Of a stretch of DNA of 64,000 bases, positions 1-8,014 are shown piece after piece; within the stretch, counting starts at the first letter, position 1, and each line of letters begins with the position of its first letter. The translations under genes and the position numbers were made by a program. This DNA comes from Streptomyces cyaneus (GTDB taxonomy: Bacteria; Actinomycetota; Actinomycetes; Streptomycetales; Streptomycetaceae): the NCBI RefSeq assembly GCF_004028635.1, contig NZ_ML138678.1:372001-436000 (forward strand). Reading direction: 5' to 3'. The notes under the pieces were generated by a model. The model saw only the letters and a program-made list of their open reading frames with translations, had not been told where the DNA came from and did not search any database.

Positions 1-638
1 ACGAGCTGGGCGTGGAGCTGGTGGTCATCCTGGGCGCTCTGCTCGGCGACACCCCGCACACGCGTCCGGTCCCGATCAGCGGCACCACGTCCGACTCGGA
101 CCTGGCCCGCCGGATGGATCTGGAGGAGACCAAGTACGAGGGCCCGACGGGCATCGTCGGCGTCCTCCAGGAGGCCTGCACGCACGCCGGCGTCCCGGCG
201 GTGTCGCTGTGGGCCGCCGTACCGCACTACGTCTCGCAGCCGCCCAACCCGAAGGCGACGCTGGCCCTCCTCAACCGCCTGGAGGACCTGATCGACGTAC
301 GCATCCCGCTGGGCGAACTGCCCGAGGATGCGCGCGCCTGGCAGGTCGGCGTGGACCAGTTGGCCGCCGAGGACAGCGAGGTCGCCGAGTACGTGCAGTC
401 GTTGGAGGAGGCCCGGGACACCGCGGAGCTGCCGGAGGCGTCGGGCGAGGCGATCGCCCGCGAGTTCGAGCGGTATCTGCGCAGACGGGACGGCGGTGGC
501 CCGTCGGCCGGCGGGCACGCCACGGCGGACGGCGGGGAGGCCGGCCCCTTCCTGAGGGACAACCCGAGCGGCCGTGCGAAGCCGCCCAAGCCGCCGAAGC
601 CGAGCGGCACGGACGACGACGAGTCGTCGGAGGAGTGA
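1..638 (+). CDS. PAC2 family protein (5' truncated by window)
   Basis: The frame is already open at base 3 and runs to TGA at 636-638, so only the C-terminal ~211 residues are present. The segment rich in TEELGV-type PAC2 features (GALLGDTPHTRPVPISGTT, then a loop ending in AAVPHYVSQPPNPKATLALL) matches the actinobacterial PAC2 family, which resembles archaeal/eukaryotic proteasome-assembly chaperones. The last ~50 residues are a low-complexity Gly/Pro/acidic tail. In S. coelicolor the gene next to mshC is SCO1662, reported as the ParA partner ParJ. Orthology with it is inferred from neighbourhood only, because here four genes lie between (one a direct neighbour). A strong hairpin follows the stop. 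Confidence 0.8.
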   Translation, partial: ELGVELVVILGALLGDTPHTRPVPISGTTSDSDLARRMDLEETKYEGPTGIVGVLQEACTHAGVPAVSLWAAVPHYVSQPPNPKATLALLNRLEDLIDVRIPLGELPEDARAWQVGVDQLAAEDSEVAEYVQSLEEARDTAELPEASGEAIAREFERYLRRRDGGGPSAGGHATADGGEAGPFLRDNPSGRAKPPKPPKPSGTDDDESSEE

Positions 639-652
639 CGTCGCAGGAGTGA

Positions 653-689
653 GGACGAGGGCGGTGCGCCGGACGCACCGCCCTCGTCC
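653..689. terminator. Bidirectional hairpin terminator
   Basis: A perfect 16-bp inverted repeat (653-668 with 674-689) and a 5-base loop lie between two convergent genes, 15 bases after the PAC2 stop and 22 before the SMP-30 stop. There is no U-tract, as is usual for Streptomyces terminators. Confidence 0.85.
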
Positions 690-710
690 GTCCCGCGGGG
701 ACGGGGCTCG

Positions 711-1685
711 TCAGGCCGGCACGGAGATCACGTCGTACGTCGTCTCCGGTGTCGGTGTCGTGGTGAAGCGCGCGTTGGGCAGGTAGAGGCGGCCCCTGTA
801 CGCGGCCACCGTGGTCGGCACGTCGAAGAGCGGGTCGGTGATGCGGCGTTGGAAGACGCCGCTGCGGCCGTCGGCGGCCAGCTCGAACACGTCGATGGCG
901 TTCTGCCGGTTCTGTACGACGTACAGGGTCCGGCCGATCAGCAGCAGGCCGTCGCCGTTGGTGAGCGGGGCCGCGTCGCCGAGGTCGACGAGCTCGGTGA
1001 CGCCGGTCCGCGGGTTCACGCGGTGCAGGCCGCCGATCCCGGACTGCACCACCAGAAGCGCCTTGCCGTCGGGGGTGCGGGTGATGCCGTTGGCGTTGAC
1101 GACCTCGCCGGGGACCTGGCTCCAGTCGCCGCTCAGGGTGATCGTCACGACGTCGTCCGCGTCCGGCAGTTCGCCGTGCCGGCCGAGCGGCAGGGCGTAC
1201 AGGGCGGGCTGGAAGGAGTCGGTGAACCAGGCCGTGCGCGGGGTCAGGAACACGTCGTTGGCGAAGGTCGGGGTCGCCGTGGTGAGGACGTACGAGGCGA
1301 GGATCGCGCCGGTGCGGGCGTCCACGACGCGGGCGCCCTGGCCGCGTCCGGCGACGAACAGGCGTCCGCGGTCGTCGAGTTTGAGGCCGACCGAGGGCGT
1401 GCCCGGGCCGGTGGAGATGATGCCGCCCTCGCCGGTGCGCAGGTCGGCGCGGTAGATCGAGCCGTCGCCGAGCGAGCCGAGGTAGGCGTACGGTCCGCCG
1501 CCGGTGGTGATGCCCTCCGGGCGGAAGCCGTTCGGGAGGTGGATCACGGCGGGCCGGGTCTTTCCGGCCGCTGCCGCGGCGGTGCCGGCGGACCCGACGA
1601 GTACGGCCCCGGCGGTGGCGGCGCCGGCCGTGAGGAGTCTGCGGCGGGTGGGACGAGGTGCGAAGGAGCGGTGTTCGGAGGCCAC
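711..1685 (-). CDS. Secreted SMP-30/gluconolactonase-like beta-propeller protein
   Basis: A 324-residue protein. The start is GTG at 1685-1683, preceded by GGAAGGAC; longer upstream readings lack a ribosome site. The N-terminus has a Tat-like signal (RRRLLTAG then a hydrophobic stretch and Ala-rich cleavage region), so export is expected. The mature part has repeated strand motifs such as GDGSIYRADLRTGEGGII and DGLLLIGRTLYVVQNRQNAI, typical of six-bladed SMP-30/gluconolactonase/LRE propellers, which are often metal-dependent lactonases. The substrate cannot be read from the sequence. It is convergent with the PAC2 gene and divergent from the subtilase, sharing a 313-bp upstream region. Members of this family are sometimes mislabelled superoxide dismutase; nothing here supports that. 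Confidence 0.8.
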   Translation of the reverse strand: MASEHRSFAPRPTRRRLLTAGAATAGAVLVGSAGTAAAAAGKTRPAVIHLPNGFRPEGITTGGGPYAYLGSLGDGSIYRADLRTGEGGIISTGPGTPSVGLKLDDRGRLFVAGRGQGARVVDARTGAILASYVLTTATPTFANDVFLTPRTAWFTDSFQPALYALPLGRHGELPDADDVVTITLSGDWSQVPGEVVNANGITRTPDGKALLVVQSGIGGLHRVNPRTGVTELVDLGDAAPLTNGDGLLLIGRTLYVVQNRQNAIDVFELAADGRSGVFQRRITDPLFDVPTTVAAYRGRLYLPNARFTTTPTPETTYDVISVPA

Positions 1686-1998
1686 TGTGCGTCCTTCCGC
1701 GGACGGGACCGGCCAACAGCTGGTCCAACGGTCAACTGACTCGTCCACCCCATCACACGCCGACCGCCTCCGCAGCCGTAGACAGCCTCTCGACAGCGAC
1801 TGGACACATCTGGCCCGTATGTGGCGTGACATCTCTTTCAGGCCGGATTGCACAGGTTGCCCAATTCAACTTACTTAAAACTGACTTGGCGAAATAAGTC
1901 TGGACGTACCGGGTCGGGAGTGCTTGGTTGAGCTGCGAAGGCGCGCCGCACCACCCGCACTTGGTACCCCCCGCAGGAACCGAAGGGAGCGGCAGACG
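1686..1998. promoter_or_regulatory. Divergent intergenic region with AT-rich core
   Basis: This 313-bp region separates the divergent SMP-30-like gene and the subtilase. Most is GC-rich, but about 1850-1910 is clearly AT-rich (TTCAACTTACTTAAAACTG followed by GCGAAATAAGTC), which is unusual here and the likeliest promoter location. The AACTTA and TAAGTC elements form a loose inverted repeat. No coding frame is convincing. Confidence 0.4.
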
Positions 1999-3732
1999 AT
2001 GACCGACCAGGCACAGCCGGCGCAGGGCCCGGGAGCGTCCGGGCCGGGGCCCGACGGAGCGGGATTCACCTATCGAGGAGCCGAGCAGGAACTGATCGTC
2101 GTCGCCCGCCCGGAGGCCAGGCTGCGCGCCCAGGCCGAGGGCGTCCGATCGGTGGCGGGCGCCGACATGTCGGCCCTCAACATGTTCCTCAGTGACGAAC
2201 AGCTCGCGCTGGAGCCGCTGTTCGGCAGCGAGGAGCGACTTCAGCAGGCCCCCGGCGCCGAGGACGTGCCCGACCTCGCGCTGTTCTACCGGGTGCGCGG
2301 CGGGGAGAGCCGCGCCGAGGAGCTGCGGGCGCGCATCGCCGCGCTGCCGGGGATCGACTCGGCGTATGTGAAACCGGGCGCGGTGCCGGCCTCCCTCGGG
2401 CGGGTCGGGCAGCTCGGGGAGGACAGCGGGCGCCTGAAGGAGGGCGCGCCGGTCACGCCCGACTACAGCGGCCGGCAGGGCTATCTGCGGCCCGCACCGG
2501 AGGGCGTCGACGCGCACTGGGCCTGGCAGCGGCCCGGCGGCACCGGTCAGGGCGTGACCGTGATCGACGTGGAGGGCTCCTGGCAACTGGGCCACGAGGA
2601 CCTGGCGGCCAAGCTGGCCGGCGTCGTCGTCGGCACCCCGCTGACCGACCTCGCCTGGCGCAACCACGGCACCGCCGTGATCGGTGTGATCGGCGGTGAC
2701 CGGGGCGAGTTCGGCATCACCGGCATCGTGCCGGACACGGTGACCGCGGCCGCGTCCTTCCAGGGCATCGGCACGGCGGCCGCCATCCACGCGGCGGCGG
2801 ACCGGCTCGGCCCCGGCGACATCGTGCTGATCGAACTGCATCGCCCCGGCCCCCGGTTCGAGTACGCCGACCGTGACGACCAGCGCGGCTACATCGCGCT
2901 CGAGTGGTGGCCGGACGACCTCGCCGCCGTCCGCTACGCCACCGCCAAGGGCGTCCTGGTGGTGGCGGCCGCGGGCAACGGCGCCGAGTCGCTCGACGAC
3001 GCGGTCTACGAGCGTCGCCCGGACGGCTTCCCGGAGACGTGGCGCAACCCGTTCAACCCGTCCAACCCGTCCTCCGGCGCCGTCCTGGTCGGCGCGGGCG
3101 CCCCGCCGCCCGGCACGCACGGCCGCGACCACGGCCCGGACCGCTCACGGCTCGCGTTCTCCAACTACGGCGCCCGCGTGGACGCCCAGGGCTGGGGGCG
3201 CGAGGTCACGACCACCGGCGGCTTCTGGGACAAGCCCGGCGATCTGCAGGGCGGGCCCGAGGAGATCGCCTGGTACACCGACACGTTCTCGGGGACGTCG
3301 TCCGCCTCCCCGGTCGTGGTCGGCGCGCTGGCCGCGCTGCAGGGAATGCTCAAGGCAGCCGGCCAGCAGCCGATGTCCCCCGAGCGTGCGCGTGCCGTGC
3401 TGCGGGCGACAGGTTCCCCGCAGCAGGACGCGCCGGGCCGGCCCGTCTCCCAGCGGATCGGCAACCGGCCCGACATCAAGGCGGCGGTGACCCATCTGGT
3501 GCCGCAGGCGGTCGGCTCGGGCAAGGCCGAGCGGTACTGGGACGAGCTGCTGCCGTATCCCCGTGAACTTCCGCCCAGGCTCCGGCTGTTCGTGGCCGGC
3601 GAGTGGCGCAACCTCAATCATCCGTCCCCGGAGATCCGCCAGGCGGTCCACACCGCCTTCGCGGGGGGACGGCCCGATGTCCGAGTGTGGTTCTCGGACG
3701 ACGAGATCGTCGGCCTGGTCATCACCGGCTGA
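1999..3732 (+). CDS. S8 (subtilisin-like) serine peptidase without signal peptide
   Basis: A 577-residue subtilase. The ATG at 1999 follows GAAGGGAGC at good spacing. The catalytic triad is visible: Asp190 in TVIDVEGS, His223 in NHGTAVIG, Ser434 in SGTSSASP. The N-terminal ~175 residues are a family-unknown region with no signal sequence, so the enzyme is probably cytoplasmic or exported atypically. The last ~53 residues (525-577) form a small domain (RLFVAGEWRNLNHPSPEIRQ... AF.GG... VRVWFSDDE) that is recognisably shared with the C-terminus of the glutamine-rich protein encoded 35 bases downstream. That points to a functional pair in one transcript. The block sits between the PAC2 gene and mshC, which I recall as neighbours in S. 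coelicolor, so it looks accessory. Confidence 0.9.
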   Translation: MTDQAQPAQGPGASGPGPDGAGFTYRGAEQELIVVARPEARLRAQAEGVRSVAGADMSALNMFLSDEQLALEPLFGSEERLQQAPGAEDVPDLALFYRVRGGESRAEELRARIAALPGIDSAYVKPGAVPASLGRVGQLGEDSGRLKEGAPVTPDYSGRQGYLRPAPEGVDAHWAWQRPGGTGQGVTVIDVEGSWQLGHEDLAAKLAGVVVGTPLTDLAWRNHGTAVIGVIGGDRGEFGITGIVPDTVTAAASFQGIGTAAAIHAAADRLGPGDIVLIELHRPGPRFEYADRDDQRGYIALEWWPDDLAAVRYATAKGVLVVAAAGNGAESLDDAVYERRPDGFPETWRNPFNPSNPSSGAVLVGAGAPPPGTHGRDHGPDRSRLAFSNYGARVDAQGWGREVTTTGGFWDKPGDLQGGPEEIAWYTDTFSGTSSASPVVVGALAALQGMLKAAGQQPMSPERARAVLRATGSPQQDAPGRPVSQRIGNRPDIKAAVTHLVPQAVGSGKAERYWDELLPYPRELPPRLRLFVAGEWRNLNHPSPEIRQAVHTAFAGGRPDVRVWFSDDEIVGLVITG

Positions 3733-3767
3733 CGCAGCCCATCACATCAAGGGAAGGTGACACCCGA

Positions 3768-4340
3768 ATGAGCACCACCCCGCAGATGAGTCACATGGGA
3801 CAACAGCAGGGCCAGCAGTTCCCGAGCACATCGCCGTACCAGCAGCAGCCGTTCGGGCAGCAGCAGGGTTACGGCCAGCAGCACCAGCAGCAGCCGTACG
3901 GCATGGGCACGAGCGGCTCGCTGGAGCAGCTCCAGCAGCTGGGCCAGCAGCAGCCGTTCCAGCAGCTGCTTCAGCAGCTGGGCCAGCAGCAGTTCGGCGG
4001 CCAGCAGCAGGACCAGCAGGCGCAGCAGAACGAGCAGCAGATGCAGCAGCAGTTGCAGCAGGTCGCGCTGGCGGCGGTGCAGCAGGTCGCCCAGCAGGTC
4101 CAGGCGCAGGCTCTGGCCTCCGGTGTGGCGAACGGCTTCATCGACATCGTCCACCCGCTCCAGGGGCAGCCGCATCAGATCTTCCTGCGCATCAACAACC
4201 AGTTCCGGGTCCTCAACAACCCGAACCCGCAGATCCACCAGCAGATCCAACAGGCGTTCGCGTTCGGCCACCAGGTGATCGGCATCTGGGACACCCAGTC
4301 GCCGAGCGTGCTGCGCAGCGTCCGGATCCAGCGACTCTGA
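3768..4340 (+). CDS. Glutamine-rich low-complexity protein sharing a C-terminal domain with the subtilase
   Basis: A 190-residue protein. ATG at 3768 follows GGGAAGGTGA. Residues 1 to ~115 are a prion-like tract of Q, G, P, F and Y; by hand count 62 of 190 residues are Gln. Residues ~125-190 are a normal-complexity domain (IFLRINNQFRVLNNPNP, QQAFAFGHQVIGIWD) that aligns with the end of the preceding peptidase: LN.P.P.I.Q, then AF..G, then V..W, then V..I. No signal peptide or membrane helix is evident. It is probably co-transcribed with the subtilase and is a candidate substrate, regulator or assembly partner. The role is inferred from the shared domain only. The coding repeats are CAGCAG-rich, so some Q-tract length may reflect slippage. 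Confidence 0.85.
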   Translation: MSTTPQMSHMGQQQGQQFPSTSPYQQQPFGQQQGYGQQHQQQPYGMGTSGSLEQLQQLGQQQPFQQLLQQLGQQQFGGQQQDQQAQQNEQQMQQQLQQVALAAVQQVAQQVQAQALASGVANGFIDIVHPLQGQPHQIFLRINNQFRVLNNPNPQIHQQIQQAFAFGHQVIGIWDTQSPSVLRSVRIQRL

Positions 4341-4362
4341 CGGGCACCTGAACGAACGGATC

Positions 4363-4395
4363 GGGGCGCTTTCTCCCGTCGGGAGGAAGCGCCCC
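4363..4395. terminator. Bidirectional hairpin terminator
   Basis: A 15-bp stem (4363-4377 with 4381-4395, one G.T pair) and 3-base loop between the convergent glutamine-rich gene and mshC. Confidence 0.8.
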
Positions 4396-4413
4396 TCTGT
4401 CGGTCTCGGATCC

Positions 4414-5643
4414 CTACAGGGCCACGCCCAGCAGCGCGTCCACGGCGCGCGACACGACACCGGGGGCGCCGATGTCCGTGCCGCCGCTCTCCTCCTGTGC
4501 GGTGCCCCAGCGGTCGACCGCCACGAGCGCGGCCGGGGCGTCCAGGTCGTTCGCGAGGGCCTCGCGGATCTCCTCGACGAGCGCCTCGGCGGGCGGCCCG
4601 TCGGGCCGGGACACGGCGGCACGCCAACGGTCGAGGCGGGCGAGGGCGTCCTGGAGCACCTGGTCGGTCCACTCCCAGTCGGCCCGGTAGTGGTGGGCGA
4701 GGAGGGCGAGACGGATGGCGGCGGGGTCGACGCCCTCGCGCCGCAGCTGCGACACGAAGACCAGGTTCCCCTTGGACTTGGACATCTTCTCGCCGTGCAG
4801 CGCGACCATGCCGGCGTGGACGTACGCCTTGGCCATGGGGAACTCGCCGGTCAGCACCTGGGCGTGCGAGGCGCCCATCTCGTGGTGCGGGAAGGCGAGG
4901 TCGGAGCCGCCGCCCTGGACGTCGAATCCCATGCCGAGGTGGTCGAGGGCGATGGCGACGCACTCGATGTGCCAGCCGGGCCGGCCGCGTCCGAGCGAGC
5001 CGCCGTCCCAGCTGGGCTCGCCCTCGCGGGCGGCCATCCACAGCATCGGGTCGAGCGGGTTCTTCTTGCCCGGACGCTCCGGGTCACCGCCGCGCTCGGC
5101 GGACAGCAGTCGCATCGCGGCTGCGTCGAGGCCCGACACCTTGCCGAAGTCGGGGTCGGACTCGACGGAGAAGTAGATGTCGCCCTCGAGCTCGTACGCG
5201 GCGCCGGCGTCCCTCAGGCGCTCGACGAGCGGCACGATGCCGGGTATGGCCTCCACGGCGCCGATGTAGTGCTGCGGGGGCAGCATGCGCAGGGCGGTCA
5301 TGTCCTCGCGGAAGAGGGCGGTCTCCTTCTCGGCGAGGGCGACCCAGTCGATGTTGTCGCGCGCCGCCCGCTCCAGCAGCGGATCGTCGACGTCGGTGAC
5401 GTTCTGGACGTAGTGAACCTGCCGCTTGGTGTCGAGCCACACGCGCTGCACGAGGTCGAACGCGTTGTAGGTCGCCGCGTGACCCAGGTGGGTCGCGTCG
5501 TACGGGGTGATGCCGCAGACGTAGATACGGGCGACGGGACCGGGGTCGAGGGTGACCAGACCGCCGGTCGCGGTGTCGTGGATCCTCAGGTCGCGGCCCT
5601 GACCAGGCAGGGCGGGGACCTCAGAAGCGGGCCAGGCATACAT
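4414..5643 (-). CDS. mshC: Cysteine:1D-myo-inosityl 2-amino-2-deoxy-alpha-D-glucopyranoside ligase (mycothiol biosynthesis)
   Basis: A 409-residue class I aminoacyl-tRNA-synthetase-like ligase. It joins cysteine to GlcN-inositol using ATP in the penultimate step of mycothiol synthesis, in the cytoplasm. The HIGH-type motif is HLGH in [17 protein letters not shown], whose Cys is a Zn/cysteine-binding residue. The KMSKS loop is KMSKSKGN, and the binding region includes [15 protein letters not shown]. Length is normal for MshC and shorter than CysS, since the tRNA-binding C-terminal domain is absent. Start is ATG at 5643. The neighbouring SCO1664-like, DUF3090 and phosphomutase genes are commonly linked to mshC in actinobacteria, as here on the same strand. 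Confidence 0.96.
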   Translation of the reverse strand: MYAWPASEVPALPGQGRDLRIHDTATGGLVTLDPGPVARIYVCGITPYDATHLGHAATYNAFDLVQRVWLDTKRQVHYVQNVTDVDDPLLERAARDNIDWVALAEKETALFREDMTALRMLPPQHYIGAVEAIPGIVPLVERLRDAGAAYELEGDIYFSVESDPDFGKVSGLDAAAMRLLSAERGGDPERPGKKNPLDPMLWMAAREGEPSWDGGSLGRGRPGWHIECVAIALDHLGMGFDVQGGGSDLAFPHHEMGASHAQVLTGEFPMAKAYVHAGMVALHGEKMSKSKGNLVFVSQLRREGVDPAAIRLALLAHHYRADWEWTDQVLQDALARLDRWRAAVSRPDGPPAEALVEEIREALANDLDAPAALVAVDRWGTAQEESGGTDIGAPGVVSRAVDALLGVAL

Positions 5644-5773
5644 GTCATGAGCCTAACCGGACGGATGTTCCGCATACGAACCGGACCGGGCCGGATGGCC
5701 GGTAAGGCCTTCTTGCGCGATACCGGCCATTGTGCTGCGGGACGGGTGCCCGCTGCGGGACGGGAGTCCGCTG

Positions 5774-6592
5774 CTAGACGGGCGGCCAGGGGATGGCCGG
5801 CCACTCCCCGCCCGGTTCCGGATGCTTCCCGGAGGTCAGAAGCGCCTCGACACGCGCGCGCGTGGCCTCGACCTCGGCGGCGGTGATCAGCCCGGCCAGG
5901 CGCACGGCCAGGTCACCGCCCTCCTTCAGCCCCTCCTTCAGGGCGCCGAGCACCTCGACCGCCTCCCCGGTGAGCGGCTCCCCGGCCCAGCCCCACAGCA
6001 GCGTCCGCAGCTTGTTCTCGACGTTGAAGGTGACGCCGTGGTCGATGCCGTAGAGGTGACCGCCCTCCGTGGGCAGCAGGTGCCCGCCCTTGCGGTCGGC
6101 GTTGTTGATCACGGCGTCCAGCACGGCCATCCGCCGCAGCCGCTCGTCGTCGGCGTGCACCAGCAGGGCGGTCCTGCCCTCGCCGACCTGGGCGAGGCCG
6201 ACCGCCTTCCAGCCGGGCTCGGGCTCCTCGCCGTCCACCAGGGCGAGCAGCTCGGCCTCGGGCGTCACCTCGATCCACAGCTGGACCATGCCCTCGCCGT
6301 ACGGCCCGTCCCGCAGCACGGTGGGCGGTACCAGCCCCCAGCCCGTCGCCTCGGAGATCTCGTACGCGGCGACCTCGCGCTGCGCGAGCGTCCCGTCGGG
6401 GAAGTCCCACAGCGGCCGCTCACCGGCGACCGGCTTGTACACGCAGGACGCCTCCTGCCCCTCGTACGCGACCGTGCAGAACAGCGCCGCGTTGGACGCC
6501 TCGCGGATGCGTCCGCGCACGGTCAGCTCGCCCTCGACGAGCAGGTCCACCGGCGTCACGCTCCGCGGCGGTATCCGTTCTGGCGCGGACAT
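5774..6592 (-). CDS. SCO1664 family protein (kinase-fold-like, function unknown)
   Basis: A 272-residue protein. ATG at 6592 is chosen because GGAAGGACATGT precedes it; this start overlaps the 3' end of the DUF3090 gene by 37 bases, implying translational coupling. Motifs such as VYKPVAGERPLWDFPDGTLA near residue 50, VLDAVINNADRKGGH and YGIDHGVTFN resemble the lipid-kinase/HipA-like nucleotide-binding fold (Lys for ATP, then N-ADRK-GH and DHG). For that reason the family is sometimes described as phosphatidylinositol-kinase-like. The biochemical role is not established. It is conserved beside mshC, DUF3090 and phosphomutase genes in actinomycetes. Confidence 0.85.
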   Translation of the reverse strand: MSAPERIPPRSVTPVDLLVEGELTVRGRIREASNAALFCTVAYEGQEASCVYKPVAGERPLWDFPDGTLAQREVAAYEISEATGWGLVPPTVLRDGPYGEGMVQLWIEVTPEAELLALVDGEEPEPGWKAVGLAQVGEGRTALLVHADDERLRRMAVLDAVINNADRKGGHLLPTEGGHLYGIDHGVTFNVENKLRTLLWGWAGEPLTGEAVEVLGALKEGLKEGGDLAVRLAGLITAAEVEATRARVEALLTSGKHPEPGGEWPAIPWPPV

Positions 6593-7146
6593 ACATGTCC
6601 TTCCGGGTCGAGCGGGAGGCTGCACAGCGGACACGGCGGCCGCCCGGCGTTGACGACGTCCAGGGCGCGCTTGGCGAAGGCCCTGGCCTGCGCGCCGGTG
6701 AGCCGGACCCGCAGCATCGGGGGCCCGTTCTCCTCGTCCTGCAGCAGCCGCTCCTCCGCCTCGGCGAGGTCCTCCTCGGAGTCGGCGTCGAGCTCGACGA
6801 GGGCCTGCGCCTCGACGATCATGCGCTGCTCCTCGCCGTCCCAGGCCAGCGCCATGGTGCCGACGCGGAACTCCTCCTCGATGGGGGTGTCCAGCGGGTC
6901 GGCGTCGGAAATCTCGGCGGGCGCCACGGCGGGGACGGCGGCGCTGCCGCCACTACGCCGTACGACCTCGTCGAGCAGCTCGTCCATGCGCTCGGCAAGG
7001 GCGGCGACCTGGGTCTTCTCCAGGGCCACGCTGGTCACCCGGGAGCCTGCGGTGGCCTGGAGGAAGAACGTACGGCGTCCGGGAAGCCCGACCGTACCGG
7101 CCACGAAGCGGTCCGGGGGGTCGTAGAGGAACACCTGACGGGACAC
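6556..7146 (-). CDS. DUF3090 family protein
   Basis: A 196-residue protein starting at GTG 7146 after GGAGACAGGAC. It begins SRQVFLYDPPDRFVAGTVG, typical of DUF3090, and ends with a Cys-containing segment CPLCSLPLDPEGHVCPRQNG that looks like a small zinc ribbon (CxxC...HxC). The function of the family is unknown. It is the first gene of a coupled pair with the SCO1664-like gene and lies downstream of the histidine phosphatase on the same strand. Four copies of a short repeat sit in its upstream region. Confidence 0.9.
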   Translation of the reverse strand: MSRQVFLYDPPDRFVAGTVGLPGRRTFFLQATAGSRVTSVALEKTQVAALAERMDELLDEVVRRSGGSAAVPAVAPAEISDADPLDTPIEEEFRVGTMALAWDGEEQRMIVEAQALVELDADSEEDLAEAEERLLQDEENGPPMLRVRLTGAQARAFAKRALDVVNAGRPPCPLCSLPLDPEGHVCPRQNGYRRGA

Positions 7147-7163
7147 GTCCTGTCTCCATTGGA

Positions 7164-7225
7164 ATCGTGAGTACGGCGAAAATCGTGAGTACGGCGAATC
7201 GTGAGTACTGCGAAATCGTGAGTAC
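7164..7225. repeat. Four-copy short tandem repeat upstream of DUF3090 gene
   Basis: The 11-mer ATCGTGAGTAC occurs at 7164, 7182, 7198 and 7215, with spacings of 18, 16 and 17 bases (roughly helical-turn-and-a-half). It occupies most of the gap between the phosphatase stop (7266) and the DUF3090 start (7146). It could be an operator cluster or slipped duplication. Confidence 0.8.
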
Positions 7226-7265
7226 GAGCGCTACTTCGACCGCTTCACCCTACTGCGCCGGACGA

Positions 7266-7952
7266 TCACGGTGCGCCCGCGCCGCCCCCGACCGTCGCGT
7301 CGCCGGCCGGCGGTTCCTCGCGGGGGGCGAGGGACGCGAAATCACCGGTGTCCCCGAGGCGTACGAGGAACGGCCTCAGGCGTGTGTAACGGATCGCGGT
7401 GATGGAACACGGTTCAACGGAAATCCTCTGGAAGAGGTCGAGATGAAGACCGAGTGCGTCCGCGACGAGGGACTTGATGATGTCGCCGTGCGAGCACATC
7501 AGATACACGGCGTCGCCACCGTGATCGCGCTCCACGCGCGCGTTCCACTCGCGTACGGCCTCGGCGGCGCGGGTCTGCATCGCCCGCATCGACTCCCCGC
7601 CGGGGAACGCGGCCGCCGACGGGTGCGCCTGGACAACCTCCATCAGCGGCTCGTCCGCCAGCTCGGCGAGTTTGCGGCCGGACCAGTCGCCGTAGTGGCA
7701 CTCCCCGATCCGCTCGTCGGTGTGGGCGCGCAGGCCGGGGCGGGCCTCGAGCAGCGGCGCGATCGTCTCCTGACAGCGCTGCAGGGGGCTGCTGACGACC
7801 TCGGAGATCGGCAGCTCGGCGAGCCTGCCGGGCAGGGCGGCGGCCTGCGCGGCGCCGCGCTCGTCCAGGGCGACGCCGGGCGTCCACCCGGCGAGCAGTC
7901 CCTCGGTGTTGGCGGTGGAACGTCCGTGCCGGACCAGGATCAGCGTGGGCAT
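7266..7952 (-). CDS. Histidine phosphatase (phosphoglycerate-mutase-like, MSMEG_4193-type)
   Basis: A 228-residue branch-1 histidine phosphatase. The phospho-accepting RHG motif is at the N-terminus (LILVRHGRSTAN). The second catalytic His is in CSHGDIIKSLVADAL, and the supporting Arg/Glu are in SSPLQRCQETI and ERIGECHYGDW. The substrate is unknown; members beside mshC are annotated as putative phosphomutases and might act on inositol or sugar phosphates, but that is guesswork. It lies on the same strand as and upstream of DUF3090/SCO1664/mshC and is divergent from the CorA gene, from which only 62 bases separate the starts. Confidence 0.88.
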   Translation of the reverse strand: MPTLILVRHGRSTANTEGLLAGWTPGVALDERGAAQAAALPGRLAELPISEVVSSPLQRCQETIAPLLEARPGLRAHTDERIGECHYGDWSGRKLAELADEPLMEVVQAHPSAAAFPGGESMRAMQTRAAEAVREWNARVERDHGGDAVYLMCSHGDIIKSLVADALGLHLDLFQRISVEPCSITAIRYTRLRPFLVRLGDTGDFASLAPREEPPAGDATVGGGAGAP

Positions 7953-8014
7953 GCGGCCCAGCGTAGGCGTACGACGGGGTGCGTTTGCCGCCGGACGGCG
8001 GGAGAATACGCTCC

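Noticed and set aside
711..1685. Superoxide dismutase annotation for the SMP-30-like gene
   Set aside because: No Cu/Zn or Fe/Mn SOD motif is present; the propeller repeats explain the sequence.
3147..3651. Minus-strand genes within the subtilase region
   Set aside because: No motifs, Arg-rich composition and full overlap with the catalytic domain frame.
3780..4110. Frameshifted or artefactual glutamine tract
   Set aside because: The frame is intact with a good ribosome site and ends in a normal-complexity domain shared with the neighbour, so the gene looks real even though CAG-rich tracts may vary in length.
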